Assembly (NCBI RefSeq): GCF_008831285.2
Contig: NC_045146.1
Location: 18,903,149 to 18,967,148, forward strand
DNA: 64,000 nucleotides
Direction of reading: 5' to 3'
DNA from: Nymphaea colorata
Taxonomy: Eukaryota > Streptophyta > Magnoliopsida > Nymphaeales > Nymphaeaceae
The position numbers and the translations under genes were made by a program. The notes beneath the pieces are model-generated. The model ran no database searches and was not told where the DNA came from. It saw only the letters and a program-made list of their open reading frames with translations. Below, in pieces: positions 59,401 to 64,000 of the stretch (position 1 is the stretch's first letter; the number at the start of each line of letters is the position of its first letter).

Positions 59401-62400
59401 AAAAAAATTCTCCTATTATTGGTGAAGGGATGGAATTAACTTCTTAGTTTGGATGTTGAAATGTGTACAGAATGCTGGTGCCTGCATATGACTTTTTGCT
59501 TGGGAAGCTTGCTAGGAGATGTCTGTTTGAAGAGTACTTTGAAAAAGCTGGGAATTTTACCACAAGTATATTGTTGAAGCCTATAGATGATTCTCATGTC
59601 GACTTGGTGGCAACTGTATCCAAGAATTTTTGCTCTCTTATTTCTCATCTGAACTATTTCTTCAATCATTTCTCAAGTTTTTAGTAACTCTGTATCAGAC
59701 AGCCCTGATATGTCTAGAACATTAGTCAAAACTCAATTGAATGGTTAATTAATTAAAAATTGATAAGTATCAAGGTTTTAGCATTGTGGAGTTCATGCAA
59801 CACTACTGATGTTAGGGTGTATGATATAATTCTTACAACATGGGTAGGATACACTTTTGAATCAAATTTTAGGGTCGATTATGTAGCTGTTGTCTTAGAT
59901 TTGACATTGAGCCATAACATGCCATGGTGTTTACTTTGGCATTTATGCATATAACATTAGTTTGAATGGATCCTTGGCACTTCTTGGTTTGCATTTCCCC
60001 ACCTCATTTAGATGCTCTCCATCTATAAATTTGTGTGGCTTTGTTCTTCTGCATTTGCACCAGGAAGGTGGTCTTTTCAAATATTTTTCAAATGTGAAGT
60101 TCAAACTTGCATGCAAGTGCTGTTGATAGTGATGGCCTTTGGTAATGTTATAGTTAGAGAAGGTTTTTATCGTTGCAAGTCTTCAAATCCTTGGTTGCAT
60201 TACATTTGTTGTCATTACAAAGACACTTCTAGGCTTGTATAAAAGATTTGAGCATTACCATTGGTGATTATTCAAGAAAAAAAGAAAAGAAAATTCATTT
60301 TTTTAATGTTTTTTGTTCTTAAATCATCGAAATCACCATGATAATGACTATGAGCTACAATAAATTCTGGTTTTGTAATTGGGCACTAGAGAGGAGGAGG
60401 GAGGGGCTGAAGGAGCTATCTTCCAGCAATGATTATCATGCTGCAATAACTGCTTGAATGATTAGGTGTTGTAACTTCCTTGGTGAAATAAAACTTGAAT
60501 TCTTATTACTATGTCTTACTTATGGTATGGCACGCATGACTAGGCAGGTTAATTATTGTAATCCTTTTTCAGATGATTGTAAGAATTGACAGTTTAGGGG
60601 AACATGTTTGCACCAATTACATGATATGGATTTGAAAGTGATATTTTTCCTTAACAGCTTCAGGTGTCAGGGCCCTTTGACCCAAAAAGTGGGGGCAATG
60701 TTTCTGGGGATGCAATATTTCGTTGGCAAAGGTCTGTGAAAGTGTATTCTTTCACCAAAATGTCTCCTTCTCTGACCACACCTATTCTTGCTTCATCTGG
60801 ACAGGGATGTTGATGATCCAAATACCTTTATGGATCTTTACATGTCTAGCTCTGAACAGTAAGTTGGTAATCTACTTTTGATAAATATTTTATTTGGTAT
60901 TTTCAACTTATCTGCATCAGTTTCTCATAGGCAATTAGTGGCATGTTCTAACTATCTTATTTTTTCTGTTTTGAGTTCTCAGGATTTTGCGCATGAGGTC
61001 ATGTGCTTACTACCCTAAGCATGGGATGGGGATGTTTACTATATTGCCATTGTTATTAAAGAAAAGGTATACTCTTCTAGAGATCTTCAATTCTGAATCT
61101 CTGTGTCTTGTCTTATAAGTCAATGTGATAATTGACTAATTATCATTTAAAAACTATTATTGTTTGGTAGTAAGATTTGATTTAACAGGAAATATGTTTT
61201 GACCTCCAAAATTTTGTAACAACCTTTTCCAAATTTGTTATTCTTGTTTGTTCCAGTGCTTGTTCTTGCTTTGCATTTTGAACTCATTGTAGATGTGGGC
61301 TTGAAATGACAATATAGATTGTATTCTGACTTTGAACGTGATGATTAAAATGAATTCTTTATAAAATCCCTTGAGATGATTACATCTAACAATAGATTTT
61401 TCAATAGGAAATGTGAACATGGCAGCTTGTGTTTTAAAAGGAAAAGAATTTTCATTCAGGATTATAATATATAATGATACATATGTACATACATATATGT
61501 ATGTAGACAAACACACACACACACACGCACAGAGCCCTATCCCCATATTCCACTTTTTTGAAAATGCTTTCTACCAGTGTCCACATCCACACCCGTGTGA
61601 CATATAGGTGACAAGTAAGCACCAGCAAGGATATCAAAAGGGTCAAGAGTTGGAAAGTTCACAATATGAAAATTGAGAAGTAATATGAACATTTCCTCTA
61701 GGCACTAACCTATGTAGCCTTATTCAATTTGTCATCTAGTGCATTTGTCAATAACTAGTGGAAATATCTGATATGGGTTTCTGCTGGAAGGAACAAATAT
61801 ATCTTCATTATCTTCTACAAGGATCGAACTTACCACCACTGCCATAGACCTCTGGAAGCTGGTTGAAAACTGAGATTTCCTTATTTTATATGCATGTTTC
61901 TCCATATAAGAAGATGAACGCAGGTAACTAAAAGAACTTGCATTTGTGAAGATGCAATCCATTAACTTGCGGAGGACAAAGATGAATACTTACTATTTTT
62001 GGCAGGTCTGATGATAGTGGATATTGCGACATACCTTGGTGTAAATACCGTATGAAAGGCCCTTTTTCAATTGCAAACACTTACTTGTGGTGTTGCAATT
62101 TTGACATCTAGGGAGGAGGACAAAAAAGAACAAAGTTACTATCATATCATAGGCAGCTCCAACAATTGAATATAACTTGTGATGCTATAAATACAGTATG
62201 AAAACTTTATGAAACACCTTCTCCATAGGGGTCTGCAAACATATAATTGTGGTATTTCACTTCTAAATATCTTGTGTGATGTTCAAAACTTGGTACCCTT
62301 TTCTCCTTCACCATGTTTACTGTGTTAAATATGTCAAGTAATCAGTGGGGAGGGAGGGAGAGAAAGAGATCTTTCAACTTTCTCTTACTTCATCAATGGG

Positions 62401-62662
62401 ATATATGCATGAAAATACACAAACAACTCATAGAAACAAATGGGAAATGTGTTACTTTAGTTTTAAAACTTACATTACATAAACGATCACTTTTTAGAAC
62501 TACTTCCACCATATTGCCTATCAAAGAACCTTCATAGATCTGCTCATTTGGTTCTGTACACTTAATTCTTATGTAGGACTTGTCCAGAGGATTATGGAGT
62601 TATTGGCTTGAGATATGGTTCAGGACAGCTGTCAATTGGGACCACATTCACCCCTTTCTCAG
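56446..62662 (+). CDS. OM47: OM47-like mitochondrial outer-membrane beta-barrel protein (3' end outside window)
   Basis: Six exons form one continuous frame: 56446-56534, 59471-59615, 60664-60731, 60805-60858, 60983-61066, 62577-62662. All junctions are GT-AG with matching phases. The protein starts MGNLLQKEQPPPVVLVPPLF, then DFPPLAARTR. Later blocks include MLVPAYDFLLGKL, CLFEEYFEKAGNF, LLKPIDDSHVDLVATVSGPF, AIFRWQR, DVDDPNTFMDLYMSS, ILRMRSCAYYPKHGMG and DYGVIGLRYGSGQLSIGTTF. I recognise this order as that of plant OM47, a VDAC-related outer-membrane barrel, from memory only. About 175 residues are visible. Exon 6 ends in phase 1, and no convincing next exon was found before 64000, so the gene continues to the right. 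It is the only non-peroxidase host gene here and is on the opposite strand. Confidence 0.72.
56535..59470 (+). other. OM47 intron 1 (2.9 kb)
   Basis: Defined by donor AAG|GTCGGT and acceptor GTACAG|AATG. It contains the duplication breakpoint (56628), the copia RNase H fragment, and CT/TA and CA microsatellites. A 128-aa open frame at 56981-57367 overlaps the copia remnant and is not supported as a gene. Confidence 0.65.
57346..57438 (-). mobile_element. copia RNase H fragment in OM47 intron 1
   Basis: The minus-strand frame reads QEHVANHILQVRPISTQNQL and then ADVLSKSTL, matching the end of a copia RNase H domain (V..I...Y.PT..Q.ADILTK.L). Adjacent sequence is too decayed to extend the call. 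Confidence 0.55.
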
Positions 62663-64000
62663 GTTTGATATTTCATATATCTGATCTTTTCTCTTCTAGA
62701 TTGTCAATCAGCCGAAGTTTTCTCTCATTTAACAATTGTTATTTGTTAGTATTTTAATTTAGTATATTAAGCATGTGCAAATGAAAACTTGAGACACGTT
62801 TTGGTAAATATCACCACTATAGTATAATAGAATGAATGTAGATACTGTACAACCCTAAAGTGCATTTTATATGCATGATCATGGGATAGACACTTGACAT
62901 AGGAAGCTGAATTTGAGGTTAGTACTTAGTAACAGTTAAGAAAGTGTGAAGTTATGTTAAGTTAGCTGGAAAAATTTGAAGAAGTTTTACACTAAACTAT
63001 TTATTATCTTTGTGGTAGTATACCAGTCCCACCACCAGTTGCATTGATGGCACTGCCATGACGAACTGAAAAGCAAATTGAAATATTCCTGTTATGTCCA
63101 CTTGGGCCTGTTTCCATCTCAAAATGGTAACTGGGCTTGAGCATCCAGAAGCAGGATCAAACTGATAGTCACCAGCATGGACTTGCAGAATTCAGGACCC
63201 AACAATGTTTGGTTCGTCATAAGAATGAGAAGGTTAATATTCAGCCTTAAGAAATTTATGTAATTTTAGGTTGTCATACCTTGATGTATGAATTAGGATG
63301 GGTGAATCATAAGTCATACCTGATAAAGCATAGTTGCACCACTGAAACTAGTTTCAAGGATGTTTTCTATTGTTTCTCTTCATAAAGTAACGTATTATAC
63401 ACTATGGTCTGTGATGTTTGAAGCTGTGAATATCCTCTATCACTAGCATCCCATTTAGCTGTGTTATTCAACACATCATTAAACTTTTGAAGTAAAAGCA
63501 CACTAAGATATTACATGATGTATATATTGATAGAGTTGTTGCTCAGATGGCATGAACTTGGCCTGTGCTGCTGACATTTTGTCTTTGTCCTCCTCATTTT
63601 CTGTGTTCTTCTTCATCTCTAGCGGCAGCAAAAAGCTGTCTTTAGGTCAATCCAGTCGTTTCATCAATGTATACATAAAGCTTTAATTCTGCACTTTATG
63701 CATCTTTCCATACTTTATTCTCTCTGCTTGATATTTCATGGTATAATGCTTGTCATCCATTCTGTCAAAATTTGTTTAAATGGGATTCTGAATGGGTTTG
63801 ACAAATGGAAAATGATGTTTTTTAAGTGGGATTCTGAATGGATTGAGAAATGTGAAATGAAGGTAAAACATGGTGTATGGGTGGTGACTATCAGATGTTT
63901 TTCTTGTCCACGACTCCATGAGATTATTGGACCCAGATTTGATGCTGATCTTCATTGTTGTAAAGAACTTAGCGTCTTTCCAGAAAACCTCTTTTTGAGG
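62663..64000 (+). other. OM47 intron 6 and window end
   Basis: After exon 6 (phase 1) no further OM47 exon could be recognised. The sequence is AT-rich with short open frames only. Confidence 0.5.

Noticed and set aside
63010-63250. Open minus-strand frame near the right edge, considered as another gene or the next OM47 exon
   Set aside because: Wrong strand for OM47, no supporting splice sites, and no recognised family.

Overview
This is nuclear DNA from a flowering plant. The coding regions are GC-rich and split by GT-AG introns, and they sit in AT-rich intergenic DNA. That DNA carries many (TA)n and (GA/TC)n microsatellites, a plant L1-type LINE, a TTF/hAT transposon family and copia remnants. 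I cannot fix the species or order from sequence alone.

The dominant content is a cluster of six class III (secretory) peroxidase loci, all on the minus strand. I call them A (4339-5964), B (10065-11229), C (14398-17060, pseudogene), D (28480-29822), E (34010-35167) and F (51468-52812). The five intact ones share a three-exon structure: signal peptide to distal His; a 186-192 bp exon 2; and a 558 bp last exon with the proximal His. The usual third peroxidase intron is absent from all of them. They resemble the P7/PRX52-type branch and should be secreted, haem-containing, H2O2-dependent phenol oxidases of the cell wall.

A tandem segmental duplication explains most of the window from about 13.6 kb onward. 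Copy 1 (about 13.6-33.05 kb) carries peroxidases C and D. Copy 2 (about 33.1-56.63 kb) carries their partners E and F. Both copies hold the same dead TTF-type hAT transposon between the peroxidases. Only copy 2 has a ~6 kb LINE (38.6-44.55 kb), and only copy 1 has a 1.7 kb insert inside peroxidase C. Small deletions and short tandem expansions mark the later history. The right breakpoint lies inside intron 1 of a plus-strand gene that I read as the mitochondrial outer-membrane beta-barrel protein OM47. The downstream gene (56446 onward, running out of the window) is intact as far as seen. A decapitated exon 1 relic remains at the end of copy 1.

Region by region: 1-3.1 kb, AT-rich intergenic; 3.17-3.37 kb, small heat-shock protein pseudogene; 4.3-6.1 kb, peroxidase A; 6.1-10 kb, intergenic with a probable copia LTR remnant; 10.0-11.3 kb, peroxidase B; 11.7-11.9 kb, small hAT-like MITE; 14.4-17.1 kb, peroxidase pseudogene C with insert; 17.1-22.9 kb, intergenic; 23.0-28.3 kb, hAT; 28.5-29.9 kb, peroxidase D; 30-33 kb, intergenic plus OM47 relic; 34.0-35.2 kb, peroxidase E; 35.2-38.6 kb, intergenic; LINE; 46-51.3 kb, hAT copy 2; 51.5-52.9 kb, peroxidase F; 53-56.4 kb, intergenic; 56.4-64 kb, OM47. 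I found no RNA gene, CRISPR array or operon-like system. The interest lies in how the array evolved and in the changed calcium-site residues of some peroxidases.
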